The notes under the pieces were generated by a model. It was not told the origin of the DNA. It saw only the letters and a list, made by a program, of their open reading frames with translations, and did no database searches. 64,000 nucleotides of DNA from Rhodospirillaceae bacterium (GTDB lineage Bacteria > Pseudomonadota > Alphaproteobacteria > Bin65): contig WTGH01000041.1 of assembly GCA_011523655.1 (NCBI GenBank), forward strand, positions 1-64,000. Reading direction: 5' to 3'. Below are positions 1-11,574 of this stretch, piece by piece; position 1 is the stretch's first letter, and each line of letters starts with the position of its first letter. A program made the translations under genes and the position numbers.

Positions 1-357
1 GGCTGCGCCATCGGCGATTTCGGCACCATCGCCTTCTTCCAGTTCACCGGCATCCCCTGGCCGACCCTGGCGATCATGGTCCTCGCGATCGTGAACGGCC
101 TGTTGACCTCCATCGCCCTGGAGACCTTCATCCTCGCCCGCCAGATGGACTTGCGGACGGCCTTCCGCACCGCCATCGGCATGTCCTTCATCTCGATGGT
201 CGCCATGGAGACCATGATGAACGCGGTCGACTGGGCGCTGACCGGCGGTGCCATGCTGACATGGTGGGTCGTGCCGCTCATGCTGGCTGCCGGCTTCGTC
301 ACGCCGCTACCCTACAACTACTGGCGGCTCAAGGCGCTCGGGCGGGCATGTCACTGA
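1..357 (+). CDS. DUF4396-like membrane protein, 5' end truncated by window
   Basis: ORF continues in frame from window start; hydrophobic helices, 'ALETFILARQMDLRTAFRTAIGMSFISMVAMETMMNAVDW'. Confidence 0.6.
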   Translation, partial: GCAIGDFGTIAFFQFTGIPWPTLAIMVLAIVNGLLTSIALETFILARQMDLRTAFRTAIGMSFISMVAMETMMNAVDWALTGGAMLTWWVVPLMLAAGFVTPLPYNYWRLKALGRACH

Positions 358-791
358 AGCAATCCGCGATATTGCTCGTGCTGGCCGGCGCGCTCGTCGC
401 CGGCGGATACTTCCTGTTCGGCGGTTCGGACCGCACGGCGAAAACGGGGGCCGCGTCCGAAGCGGGCGGCGCTCCGATGGTCTCGATAGACCTGCCGAAT
501 ACCCTGTCGGCCGCCGCGCAGGCCGGCAAACGGCTGTTCGACGCGAACTGCATCTCCTGCCACGGGCCGAATGCGGTGGGGCAGGAGGAACTCGGGCCGC
601 CGCTGGTTCACATCGTCTACGAACCCGGCCATCATGGCGACGAATCGTTCCAGCGGGCGGTCGCCGTCGGCGTCCGCGCCCATCACTGGCGGTTCGGCAA
701 CATGGCGCCGGTCGAGGGCTTGAGCCGTGACGACGTCGCCCTGATCGTGGCCTATATCCGGGAACTGCAACGGGCCAACGGCATCAACTGA
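348..791 (+). CDS. membrane-anchored/secreted c-type cytochrome
   Basis: N-terminal hydrophobic segment, haem motif CISCHG, later M in 'RFGNMAPVEGLSRDDVALIVAYIRELQ'. Confidence 0.85.
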   Translation: MSLKQSAILLVLAGALVAGGYFLFGGSDRTAKTGAASEAGGAPMVSIDLPNTLSAAAQAGKRLFDANCISCHGPNAVGQEELGPPLVHIVYEPGHHGDESFQRAVAVGVRAHHWRFGNMAPVEGLSRDDVALIVAYIRELQRANGIN

Positions 792-800
792 AGACGAGCC

Positions 801-1142
801 ATGAAGCCAATCCTGCTGGCCGGCCTGCTGTTCCTGGGCGCGACGACGGCATTCGCGCATTCGAAGCTGAATACGACGGAGCCGGCCGACGGCGCGGTGC
901 TGGCGCAGGCGCCGCCGCACATTGTCCTCACCTTCGCCAAGCGTATCCGTCTGACGCGGGTGCGCATGACCCATGATGCCGGCGATACGGTCGATCTCGA
1001 TCTGGGCGAACAGACAGCGTTCGCGACCCGGTTCGAGCTGCCGCTCAAGGACATGGGCAGCGGCCTTTACCGGATCGAATGGCGCGGTCTCTCGGGCGAC
1101 GGGCATGCCATGCGCAAGACCGTCACCTTCCGGGTGCAATGA
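801..1142 (+). CDS. CopC-domain periplasmic copper protein
   Basis: Signal peptide then 'HSKLNTTEPADGAVLAQAPPHIVLTFAKRI'. Confidence 0.85.
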   Translation: MKPILLAGLLFLGATTAFAHSKLNTTEPADGAVLAQAPPHIVLTFAKRIRLTRVRMTHDAGDTVDLDLGEQTAFATRFELPLKDMGSGLYRIEWRGLSGDGHAMRKTVTFRVQ

Positions 1143-1145
1143 GTC

Positions 1146-2024
1146 GTGCCGGACACCTGGGAACTGGCTTCGACACTGGCGAAGTTCCTGCTCTATCTCG
1201 GCGTGCTGGGAAGCATCGGCCTGGTTCTGGTGCGCATCGTCTTTGCCCGCGAGACCCGCGGGCTGCATGGCGATTCGGTCCGGCGGGCGACCGCGCTTGC
1301 CGCGCTCGCATTGCTGGCCGCCGGCATCGGCTTCGCGCTGAAGGGCGCCGCCATGACCGGCGAGCTATCGGGCATGACCGACCCCGAGATGCTGGGCCTG
1401 CTGTGGCAGACTCCGGCGGGTACGGCGTTCGCTTACCGTGTCGCCGGCCTCGGTTTGGTCCTTGTCGGGCTCCGGCTGGCCGGGATCGGCCTGCCGATCG
1501 CCGCTGCCGGCGGCCTTCTGGCGCTGTGGTCGTTTTCCCGGATCGGGCATGTCTCGGATGCGGGGGCGCTCTGGCTCGAATTCCTGCTTCTGCTGCATCT
1601 CGCCGGCGCCGCCTTCTGGATCGGAATCCTCTCGCCGCTCCGCACGCTTTCCGGGGCCCCCGAAAGCCTTTCGCTCGCGGCCGGGCTGGGGTACCGCTTC
1701 GGTCGCATCGCCGCCATCACGGTGCCGCTGCTGATCGCCGCGGGGATCGTCATGGCATGGCGGCTGCTGGGCAGCGTGGAAGCCTTGCTGGAGACTGGCT
1801 ACGGTCTCACGCTGCTCGCCAAAATCGGAGTCGTCGCCTGTCTGCTCGCAGCCGCGGCGGCCAACAAGCTCCGTTTCGTTCCCGCCATGACGGCGGGCGA
1901 CAGGAGGGCGGCGGTGGCCCTGCGCCGCTCCATCGCCGTCGAGTGGGCCGCGATCTGTCTGGTTCTCCTGGTGACCGCCGCGCTCACCACCCTGCAGGGA
2001 GCGCCGGCGGAGGGTAGCCAATGA
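1146..2024 (+). CDS. CopD-like copper resistance membrane protein
   Basis: Multi-helix ORF directly after CopC, 'HLAGAAFWIGILSPL' motif. Confidence 0.8.
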   Translation: MPDTWELASTLAKFLLYLGVLGSIGLVLVRIVFARETRGLHGDSVRRATALAALALLAAGIGFALKGAAMTGELSGMTDPEMLGLLWQTPAGTAFAYRVAGLGLVLVGLRLAGIGLPIAAAGGLLALWSFSRIGHVSDAGALWLEFLLLLHLAGAAFWIGILSPLRTLSGAPESLSLAAGLGYRFGRIAAITVPLLIAAGIVMAWRLLGSVEALLETGYGLTLLAKIGVVACLLAAAAANKLRFVPAMTAGDRRAAVALRRSIAVEWAAICLVLLVTAALTTLQGAPAEGSQ

Positions 2025-3319
2025 ACCGAAGAAAGTTTCTTGCCTGCTCGGCCGTGGCGGCCCTCCTCCCCAAGACGGCCTGGGCGACTCCGGCATTCCG
2101 GCTGAAAGCCGGGCCCGTTGACGCCCGGATCCTGTCCGGGGGCGAGGGCCTTACCCCGATGCTCGGCTTTAACGGCTCGACTCCCGGGCCTGAACTGCGC
2201 GTGCGGCAGGGGGACCGGGTGCCGGTCGCCTTCGAGAACGGATCGGGCCGACCTTCGGCCATCCACTGGCACGGCATCCATCTCGAAAACGCAATGGACG
2301 GGGTGCCGGAGCTGACCCAGGGGGCAGTCCCGCCGGGAGCGACCTTCCGCTATGCGTTCGACGCGCCTTACGCCGGCACCTACTGGTACCATGCCCACCA
2401 CCGCTCCTGGGAGCAGGTCGCCAGGGGGCTATACGGCCCGCTGATCGTCGAGGAGCCGGACCCGCCCGCCGTCGATCGCGACATCGTTGTCGTGCTCGAC
2501 GACTGGCGGCTGGACGACGCCGGACGGCTGCACGAAAGCTTCGGTAACCGGCACGACTTCTCCCATGCCGGCCGGATGGGCAACGTCGCCCGGGCGCTGT
2601 TCTCACACGACACGATCCGGCGCGGCGACCGCATCCGCCTGCGCCTCATCAATACGGCCACCGCGCGGATGTTCCCGGTGAGGATCGCCGGGGGAACCGG
2701 CAAGGTCGTGGCCCATGACGGGATGCCGCTTGCCGAGCCTGCGCCGCTCGAAGACCTGCTGCTCGCCCCGGCGCAGCGGACCGACGTCATCCTCGACGTT
2801 GCGGAACCGGTGTCGTTCGGCCTTCGGACCCGCGAGGGTCTCTACAGGTTGGGCACCCTCGCCGCCGGCGGATCGAATCCCGCGCCGTTCGATACGCCGA
2901 TCCGGCCCCTGCCGCCGGCCCGGACGCCTGCGCCCGACCGGAACGGGGCGGTCCGCCTCACCCTCGTCATGCAGGGCGGCGCCATGGGCGGGCGGCACGT
3001 CGGCAGCGACTTCTGGGCCTTCAATGACCGCTCGGGCATGCCCGAGGTGCCGTGGCATCGCTTCGCCCGCGGCGAGACGGCTCTGATCACGCTGCGCAAC
3101 GACACCGCGTTTCCGCACGGCATCCACCTGCACGGCCACCATTTCCACGAGGTCCGCGACGACGGCGCCCTCGGCCGCTACCGGGACACGACGCTGGTCG
3201 ATCGGCAGGCGAGCCGCGACATCGTCTGCGTGTTCGACAATCCCGGCAAATGGCTCCTGCACTGCCACACGCTCGGCCACCAGGCGTCCGGCATGAAGAC
3301 ATGGGTGGAGGTGGCATGA
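2021..3319 (+). CDS. multicopper oxidase
   Basis: MNRRKFL leader; HWHGIHL, WYHAHH, HGIHLHGHHFH, LLHCHTLGHQASGM copper motifs; overlaps copD by 4 nt. Confidence 0.93.
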   Translation: MNRRKFLACSAVAALLPKTAWATPAFRLKAGPVDARILSGGEGLTPMLGFNGSTPGPELRVRQGDRVPVAFENGSGRPSAIHWHGIHLENAMDGVPELTQGAVPPGATFRYAFDAPYAGTYWYHAHHRSWEQVARGLYGPLIVEEPDPPAVDRDIVVVLDDWRLDDAGRLHESFGNRHDFSHAGRMGNVARALFSHDTIRRGDRIRLRLINTATARMFPVRIAGGTGKVVAHDGMPLAEPAPLEDLLLAPAQRTDVILDVAEPVSFGLRTREGLYRLGTLAAGGSNPAPFDTPIRPLPPARTPAPDRNGAVRLTLVMQGGAMGGRHVGSDFWAFNDRSGMPEVPWHRFARGETALITLRNDTAFPHGIHLHGHHFHEVRDDGALGRYRDTTLVDRQASRDIVCVFDNPGKWLLHCHTLGHQASGMKTWVEVA

Positions 3320-3417
3320 TGCGCGCCCTACTGCCGGTGCTCCTGCTCCGGCCCGCCCTGGCCCTCGCCGACCACGAGTTCGACGACCGCAACATCGGCA
3401 ACGGGCAGGTCCTGTAA
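3316..3417 (+). pseudogene. truncated c-type cytochrome remnant (signal peptide plus first residues)
   Basis: ATG overlaps MCO stop; MMRALLPVLLLRPALALADHEFDDRNIGNGQVL then TAA where 'Y..nCa.CHG' is expected. Confidence 0.45.
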
Positions 3418-3459
3418 CCGTCCGGATCCTTCTTCCGGCATCTGCAAACGGAGGCACCA

Positions 3460-3894
3460 TTGAGCACATCGACAAGGCTGGCGTCGAAGGAGAGGACAGC
3501 CACCGGCGGTCCCGCCGCGAAACGCAGCCTGTTCGTGCGATACGGAATGCTGGTCTGCTGCATCGCCATGACGCTGCCGATCGCGGGCTACCTGCTGAGC
3601 GGTGGCACGTTCGGCGGTCTGCTCGACAACCTGGCGCTGGCGGTGCCGCTGGTCGCCTGCGTCGGCACGCATTTCGCGCTGCATCGCCTCACCGGCAAGT
3701 CCTGTCACGGCGGGCATGACGAAAGGGATGCGCCGGTGCGCCCGTCCGGGCCCGGCGAAACGCCGGGTGGCGCGTCAACGCACTGGACCGACGTAATCCA
3801 CGGCGACCGGCCCGGCCCCCCGGCCGCGCCGACGAACGCGGCCGTCCGGCCGAATGCGCAATCTCGTGGTTTCGAAAATGGAGCGCAGGAATGA
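3460..3894 (+). CDS. DUF2933-like small membrane protein
   Basis: Two hydrophobic helices then 'FALHRLTGKSCHGGH'. Confidence 0.5.
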   Translation: MSTSTRLASKERTATGGPAAKRSLFVRYGMLVCCIAMTLPIAGYLLSGGTFGGLLDNLALAVPLVACVGTHFALHRLTGKSCHGGHDERDAPVRPSGPGETPGGASTHWTDVIHGDRPGPPAAPTNAAVRPNAQSRGFENGAQE

Positions 3895-4691
3895 ACCGAC
3901 CGCTGAACCCGGTAATTCTGTCGGGCGTCGCCGCGAGAACCATGCGGCACGCCGCCATCGCGATCGCCGCAGCGATTCTCGCCACCACGGTCATGCCGGT
4001 CGGCAGCCGGGCGGAGACGCCCGCCGCCGCGCCGCCCGACAGGGACGCCGTCCGTAAGATCGTCAGGGAATACCTGCTCGAGCATCCCGAAGTCATCGAG
4101 GAAGCCATCCGGATTCTGCAGGCGAGGCAGCAATCCCGGGAACAGGAGCGCGTCCGGGCGGCCATCCGCCGGCACGGCGAGGCATTGCGGGCCCATCCGA
4201 TGTCCCCGGTCTCCGGCAACCCGAACGGAGACGTCACCCTGGTCGAGTTCTTCGACTACCAGTGCGGCTACTGCAAGCGCTCGCTCAAGCCGGTGAAGGA
4301 TCTGCTGGCGACCGACGGGCAGCTTCGCATCGTCTGGAAGGAGTTTCCGATCCTCGGTCCGGCCTCGCGCTTCGCGGCGCGCGCGGCGATGGCTTCCGTC
4401 AAGCAGGGGCGCTATTTCGCGTTCCACGTCGCGCTCATGGGCTCGCGCGGAAAGCTGACGGCAGACAGGGTCATGGCCATTGCCGGCGATGTCGGTCTCG
4501 ACGTGCGGCGCCTGCGCCGCGACATGGAGGATCCGGCGATCGAGGCGTATATCGACGAGACGATCCGCCTGGCCCGGGCCCTCGGAATCAACGGCACGCC
4601 TGCTTTCGTGATCGGCGACACGCTGGTTCCGGGCGCCGTGGGTCTCGCCCGCCTGAGGGAGATCGTCGCCGCGGCCCGGTCCGGCGACTAG
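3891..4691 (+). CDS. DsbA-family thiol:disulfide oxidoreductase
   Basis: 'GDVTLVEFFDYQCGYCKRSLKPVKDLL' CxxC, 'NGTPAFVIGDTLVPGA'. Confidence 0.9.
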   Translation: MNRPLNPVILSGVAARTMRHAAIAIAAAILATTVMPVGSRAETPAAAPPDRDAVRKIVREYLLEHPEVIEEAIRILQARQQSREQERVRAAIRRHGEALRAHPMSPVSGNPNGDVTLVEFFDYQCGYCKRSLKPVKDLLATDGQLRIVWKEFPILGPASRFAARAAMASVKQGRYFAFHVALMGSRGKLTADRVMAIAGDVGLDVRRLRRDMEDPAIEAYIDETIRLARALGINGTPAFVIGDTLVPGAVGLARLREIVAAARSGD

Positions 4692-4882
4692 GGAACAGTT
4701 GCGGCAGCGGCGCAGAGCGGTCGGCTAACGTCTTGTCGTTGCGAACCGGGGACGATTCGGCCCGCGGAAATTCGCCGGGCTGGCTCAGTGAGCCGTCGCC
4801 GTTCCCAGCCGGAACGGCGGTTCAGATAGAAACGGATACGCTGCGGGCTTTTGCACAACGCAAACCAGTATTGAACTCAGAA

Positions 4883-4912
4883 AAAAATAAACTAAGTTTA
4901 TCGGACTAAGTT
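4883..4912 (+). promoter_or_regulatory. candidate operator of the downstream TA module
   Basis: Direct repeat ACTAAGTT (4891..4898, 4905..4912), outer inverted TGAACT...AGTTCA. Confidence 0.35.
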
Positions 4913-4924
4913 CAGAGGCATCGG

Positions 4925-5161
4925 ATGAAAACCGTCAACATGCACGACGCCAAGACCAACCTGTCGCGCCTCGTCGCGGCGGCGGTCGCGGGCGAGCCCT
5001 TCATCATCGCGCGCGCCGGCAAACCGCTGGTCAAGGTCGAGGCGCTGGAGCAGCCGGACGCGCCGGAGAAACAGTTCGGCTTCATGGCCGGAAAGATCAA
5101 GGTGCCAGACGATTTCGACACGATGTTCGAGGACGAGATTGCAGAGATGTTCGGCGCGTGA
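4925..5161 (+). CDS. Phd/YefM-family (prevent-host-death) antitoxin
   Basis: MKTVNMHDAKTNLSRLVAAAVAGEPFIIARAGKPLVKVEAL, overlaps PIN toxin by 4 nt. Confidence 0.9.
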   Translation: MKTVNMHDAKTNLSRLVAAAVAGEPFIIARAGKPLVKVEALEQPDAPEKQFGFMAGKIKVPDDFDTMFEDEIAEMFGA

Positions 5162-5544
5162 GCTTGCTGCTCGACACCCATTTCCTGATCTGGATCGCCG
5201 ACGGCTCGCCTCGTCTGACGCCGGACGTCAGGCAACGGCTCCGGTCCCAGGAGGGCAGTCTTCTGTTCAGTGCGGCGAGTCTCTGGGAAATCGCGATCAA
5301 AAGCCGCCGCGGTCGGGACGATTTCCGGGTCGACGGCGCCGAATTGCGTCAAGGGCTTCTGGCCAGACGCTACGAGGAGCTGCCCGTGACCGGGCTACAC
5401 GCGCTCGAAACCGCCGCCCTGCCGGCAATCCATAGCGATCCGTTCGATCGGCTTCTGATCGCTCAGGCATGGTGCGAGGGGGTCACCCTGCTTACAGCGG
5501 ATTCAAAAGTCGCCCGCTATCCGGGGCCGATCGAACTGATTTGA
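5158..5544 (+). CDS. PIN-domain toxin (VapC-like)
   Basis: LLLDTHFLIWIADGSPRL ... DPFDRLLIAQAWCEGVTLLTAD. Confidence 0.92.
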   Translation: MSLLLDTHFLIWIADGSPRLTPDVRQRLRSQEGSLLFSAASLWEIAIKSRRGRDDFRVDGAELRQGLLARRYEELPVTGLHALETAALPAIHSDPFDRLLIAQAWCEGVTLLTADSKVARYPGPIELI

Positions 5545-5586
5545 GCGCGCCGGCCGTGTGCCGGCGTTGAACCGGCGGTGTTGCCG

Positions 5587-5940
5587 TCAGGCGGTCCCGG
5601 AAAGGCCCTTGCCCGCGAAATACTGTTCGAGCTCGCCTTCCTCGAACATCTCGCGGATGATGTCGCAGCCGCCGACGAATTCGCCTTTGACGTAAAGCTG
5701 CGGGATGGTCGGCCAGTTGCTGTAGGCCTTGATGCCCTCCCTTACCTCCATGTCGTCGAGCACGTTCACGCCTTTGAATTTGACGTTCATGTGCGACAGG
5801 ATCTGGACCACCGCCGCCGAGAAGCCGCACTGGGGAAAGACCGGCGTCCCTTTCATGAACAGGACGACGTCCTGGTCGTCGATCTCGGTCTTGATGCGGT
5901 CGAACACGGGATGGTCGGCGGGAGCGGCGGCCTGGGTCAT
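5587..5940 (-). CDS. grxD: monothiol glutaredoxin, Grx4 family
   Basis: [24 protein letters not shown] ... [19 protein letters not shown]. Confidence 0.94.
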   Translation of the reverse strand: MTQAAAPADHPVFDRIKTEIDDQDVVLFMKGTPVFPQCGFSAAVVQILSHMNVKFKGVNVLDDMEVREGIKAYSNWPTIPQLYVKGEFVGGCDIIREMFEEGELEQYFAGKGLSGTA

Positions 5941-6017
5941 GGGATGGTCCTCATCGGAAAGCGTTTGCGCCGGTTTGCGTTTGAAGAGCCCGAACATGGC
6001 AGCCGGTTCCTCCCGGC

Positions 6018-6248
6018 TCAAGGGGCGCTGGTGTTGAGGGCGAGGGCGTGCAGCACGCCGCCCATCCGGCCCTGGAGCGCGGCATAGACCATCTGGTGCT
6101 GCTGCACCCGGGTCTTGCCGGCGAATTCGGAAGAAACGACCTGAGCGGCATAGTGGTCGCCGTCGCCGGCGAGGTCCTGGATGGTCACCTGCGCGTCGGG
6201 CAGGGCCTGCTTGATCAGGGATTCGATCTCGCGTGCGTCCATCGCCAT
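6018..6248 (-). CDS. BolA-family protein
   Basis: [37 protein letters not shown]...HALAL; next to Grx4. Confidence 0.92.
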   Translation of the reverse strand: MAMDAREIESLIKQALPDAQVTIQDLAGDGDHYAAQVVSSEFAGKTRVQQHQMVYAALQGRMGGVLHALALNTSAP

Positions 6249-6279
6249 GGGCTGCGGCGCTCCGGCGGTCGTTCGTCGG

Positions 6280-8508
<2,229 letters not shown>

Positions 8509-8565
8509 GCGGCCGGCGTGGGCTTCCTGGAATGGAGTTCCGGTTCTACGTTCCGTCCGCCCATC

Positions 8566-8605
8566 CGTAAACCGCGCGGCGCCGGTCACATCCGCCCCAT
8601 GCGCC
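8566..8605 (+). repeat. 40-bp imperfect direct repeat, copy A
   Basis: CGTAAACCGCGCGGCGCCGGTCACATCCGCCCCATGCGCC; 37/40 identical to 12999..13038. Confidence 0.85.
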
Positions 8606-8655
8606 CATCTTTGGCGCTATGTACGATTTGACATGCTGTCTTATTTAGGGGACAA

Positions 8656-8949
8656 TTGGGTGTGGAAGTCGTCTACACGGAAACTTTCGGGAATTGGCTT
8701 CGCCGGCTTCGCGATCCACGGGCGAAAGCCGCAATAGTCTCCCGGATTGAGCGAATTGAGGACGGCAACTTCGGCGACCGCAAGTCGGTCGGCGGCGGCG
8801 TAAGCGAACTCCGGGTCGACGTCGGAAAAGGCTACCGCGTCTATTACACGATTCGGCGACGGGCGGTGGTCATTCTGCTATGCGGCGGCGACAAGTCGAG
8901 TCAGCAACGCGATGTGCGCCGTGCGCACCGGATCGCCGGTCAACTCTAG
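8656..8949 (+). CDS. RelE/HigB-like addiction module killer protein
   Basis: FGNWLRRLRDPRAKAAIVSRIERIEDGNFGDRKSVGGGVSELRVDVGKGYRVYYTIR. Confidence 0.92.
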   Translation: MGVEVVYTETFGNWLRRLRDPRAKAAIVSRIERIEDGNFGDRKSVGGGVSELRVDVGKGYRVYYTIRRRAVVILLCGGDKSSQQRDVRRAHRIAGQL

Positions 8950-8955
8950 GGAAGC

Positions 8956-9237
8956 ATGATGGAACTCAGGAAATTCGACCCGATCGACTTTCTCGACAGC
9001 GACGAGGCGCTGGTCGAATATCTGAACGTCGCGCTGGAAGAAAACGATCCGAAATACTTCGCCAAGGCGCTCGGCAACGTCGCGCGGGCGAAGGGGATGA
9101 CTTCGGTATCCGAAGCGACCGGGCTGGGCCGGCAAGCGCTCTATCGCTCGCTTTCCGGCGACGGCAATCCGCGCCTCGACACGCTGTTCAAGGTTCTCGA
9201 CATGCTGGATATGCGGCTTGCCGTGACACGGTACTGA
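8956..9237 (+). CDS. addiction module antidote (HigA-like HTH)
   Basis: LGNVARAKGMTSVSEATGLGRQALYRSLSGDGNPRLDTLFKVLDMLDMRL. Confidence 0.92.
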   Translation: MMELRKFDPIDFLDSDEALVEYLNVALEENDPKYFAKALGNVARAKGMTSVSEATGLGRQALYRSLSGDGNPRLDTLFKVLDMLDMRLAVTRY

Positions 9238-9399
9238 CCAGAACGCGGCGCCTCTGATCCTTGAGGCACGTCTGCGAAATGGACCCGGACAAAACGTTCT
9301 CGAAGATTGTTTGAATAGGGTCGGCACATTCATGCCGCCTTCCTTCTCCAGCAGCCAGCCTGAATCTCAACCATGAGACCAAAGGAATTCCTCACGAAT

Positions 9400-9571
9400 C
9401 ACTCAAGGGGAAATGCTCTAGTGGAGCCGGGGGTGTGCCCGATGTGTGTGCGATTTCTCGCTCCGAATACTTAGCTCGCAGGATCGTATACGATCCAACA
9501 AGCGACAGCATTGGTCTGACCCTTCTTTGAAGAAGGTTAAAGGCACATCCCCAACCCCATGCAACCATACG
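9400..9571 (-). ncRNA. candidate DRT3-associated structured ncRNA (boundaries approximate)
   Basis: Minus strand: hairpins CCUUCU-UCAA-AGAAGG, GGAUCGUAUACGAUCC, GCGA-GAAA-UCGC, then unpaired ACACACA, then CGGGCACACCCCCGG. Confidence 0.5.
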
Positions 9572-11574
9572 TTACGCGTAGACAGAACTCAACTCTTTCT
9601 TTTCAATCATATTCAATAGATCAAATTTTTCCCAGCGTACGAACCAAAACATGCTCTCAATCTCATTAACGACCCGCTCCGCAAGAATGTTTGTAATGTT
9701 TCCTAAGTCGTTATGATCCCGCTTCAACACATGCCAGACATCCTTCAGCAGTTTCACACGCATTGCTTTGTCAATGAATGGACAAGCAAGAAGATCCAAC
9801 AGCAAGTGGGTCAATTCTGCATCTTGCGATAATTCGGACGCGGCCAATAATCGCTCCCGCGCGCGCCGAAATACACGGTCCTTTCGAACTTCCAGAGCGC
9901 TATGCCTTCCGCAAATGTACATTATAACCACAATTTGAAAATACCAATCTTCTCCATCTTCCAATTGTGCCAATTCCATCAAGTGCTCCGCCAGTTCTCC
10001 ACCGACACTAAACTCTTGGAGGCTCACCAAAATGTTGAGAAGCTCCACAGGTACAACGGAACTTTGCTTTTGAAGACTAGAAACCGTTGGCGACTCTGCC
10101 AACTGGGTTGTCCATTGAAATACGAACTCCTTAACAATTTCAAATCCCTCACTATCATGTTGTTTTAGGTGCTGACCGGTACGCACGATAGCGTGAGAAA
10201 GCCTCAGCGAAGAAGCGACAGTTGGATGCAGCGTGAAAAAATAAAACCCTATATCTAAAAAAGTAAAATGCATTGTCGGTAGTGCCGCAAATCACATCGG
10301 TCTCCATCAGCCTTTTTCGCCTTCCCATAATCATCAATCAATTCAACTGTTTTGCTACGTATAGCTCCGATAATATAGTTTGCTACAGCGTCATAGCCCA
10401 CACCAGCCCCGAAGCACGCAGCCTTAACCTCCCGCGTAAATGAGCCGAAAAGCGCTTGATGTCTTACTATAGGACGCGGCAGTGTAAGTCCCGCCAAACT
10501 CGCATTGTCCATGGCCTGGATCCATAGTTGTTGAAGACTCTGATTTACATTGTCTATGACAAGAGATTTAGGGGAATAAAAAGGTCTCTCATGCCTTTCA
10601 GTCTTGCTTTCGTTAAAGTGAAGCTTGTAATCCCGCAAAGCAGCCGAGATTTCTTGCTCCACTTTGGAAAGAACGGCCTCCGCGTTTGCAAAAACGTAGT
10701 AATTATCGATATACCTACAGCACTCAAAATCCTTCCCGAGTTTGAGATTAGAAACATTCTCCAACTGTTTGAGTGCCATTACGTCCACTCGAGCAAGGAT
10801 GATCTCTGCAAAGATACGACTGGCCTCTGGGCCGATACAGATTCCACTAGTTTCATTGTAATTTAGTCGCTGCATTGTCACATCGAATTGGTTGCCAAAG
10901 GAATACACACTCTTATAGTCTTTGGCAATTTTCTTGTCTTTAACAGCCCATGTTATTGAGTGCGTATAAATACTGTCAAAACATTTGCTAACATCGAGGG
11001 AGAGCTGGTATTTAAACTTCTTTTCTAGTGTAGTGTGTTCGTTTGACATAAAGAACCGATAAAGCCTATTGTAACGTTCATACGAAAAGTAACTTGCGGG
11101 GTTTCGAAGTAATTGATCGATTTGACTTACGTCGACTGAAGTATGTTTGTATTTATTTTTTTCAGAGAACGCTGACCGAAGATAGAACGATGCTCCTATT
11201 TTTGTCGGCTTTCGTATCGAAAATGGGCTCCTTTGTCCGTACTCGCAAATTAGCTGATCATAGCGTTTGTAGAAACGAGCAAGCTCCACTTATCCGTTTG
11301 GGTGCAAGAGACTCAATGTTCGTATTGCTTCTGTATCTCGTACAATATTGTAACGCCAAGGAATTGTGAATTTTCGAGGCGACAGCACGAGAGCGTTAAT
11401 CAACTTCTTAAGTGTAGTTGACTTTGATTCATACTCCGATAAATTCTTGTAGAATCCATCATTGCTAAAGATTATTGGCACTTCGAATGGAACAGTATCT
11501 GTGAGCAGAGTACGCCAAACGTCAGAGCGGTCCATCCTTATGCGTGCGCTGTTGCGCCTGGCACGCCTAGACAT
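9572..11574 (-). pseudogene. Drt3b-like antiviral reverse transcriptase, interrupted by one in-frame stop and one frameshift
   Basis: Three consecutive ORFs (11574->11290, 11289->10255, 10273->9572) read as one ~667 aa protein; 'YQLSLDVSKCFDSI', 'ETSGICIGPEASRIFAEIIL', 'CCRYIDNYYVF'. Confidence 0.75.

Noticed and set aside
9902-10168. 88-aa plus-strand ORF inside the RT locus
   Set aside because: Antisense to the Drt3b C-terminal frame; no independent support.
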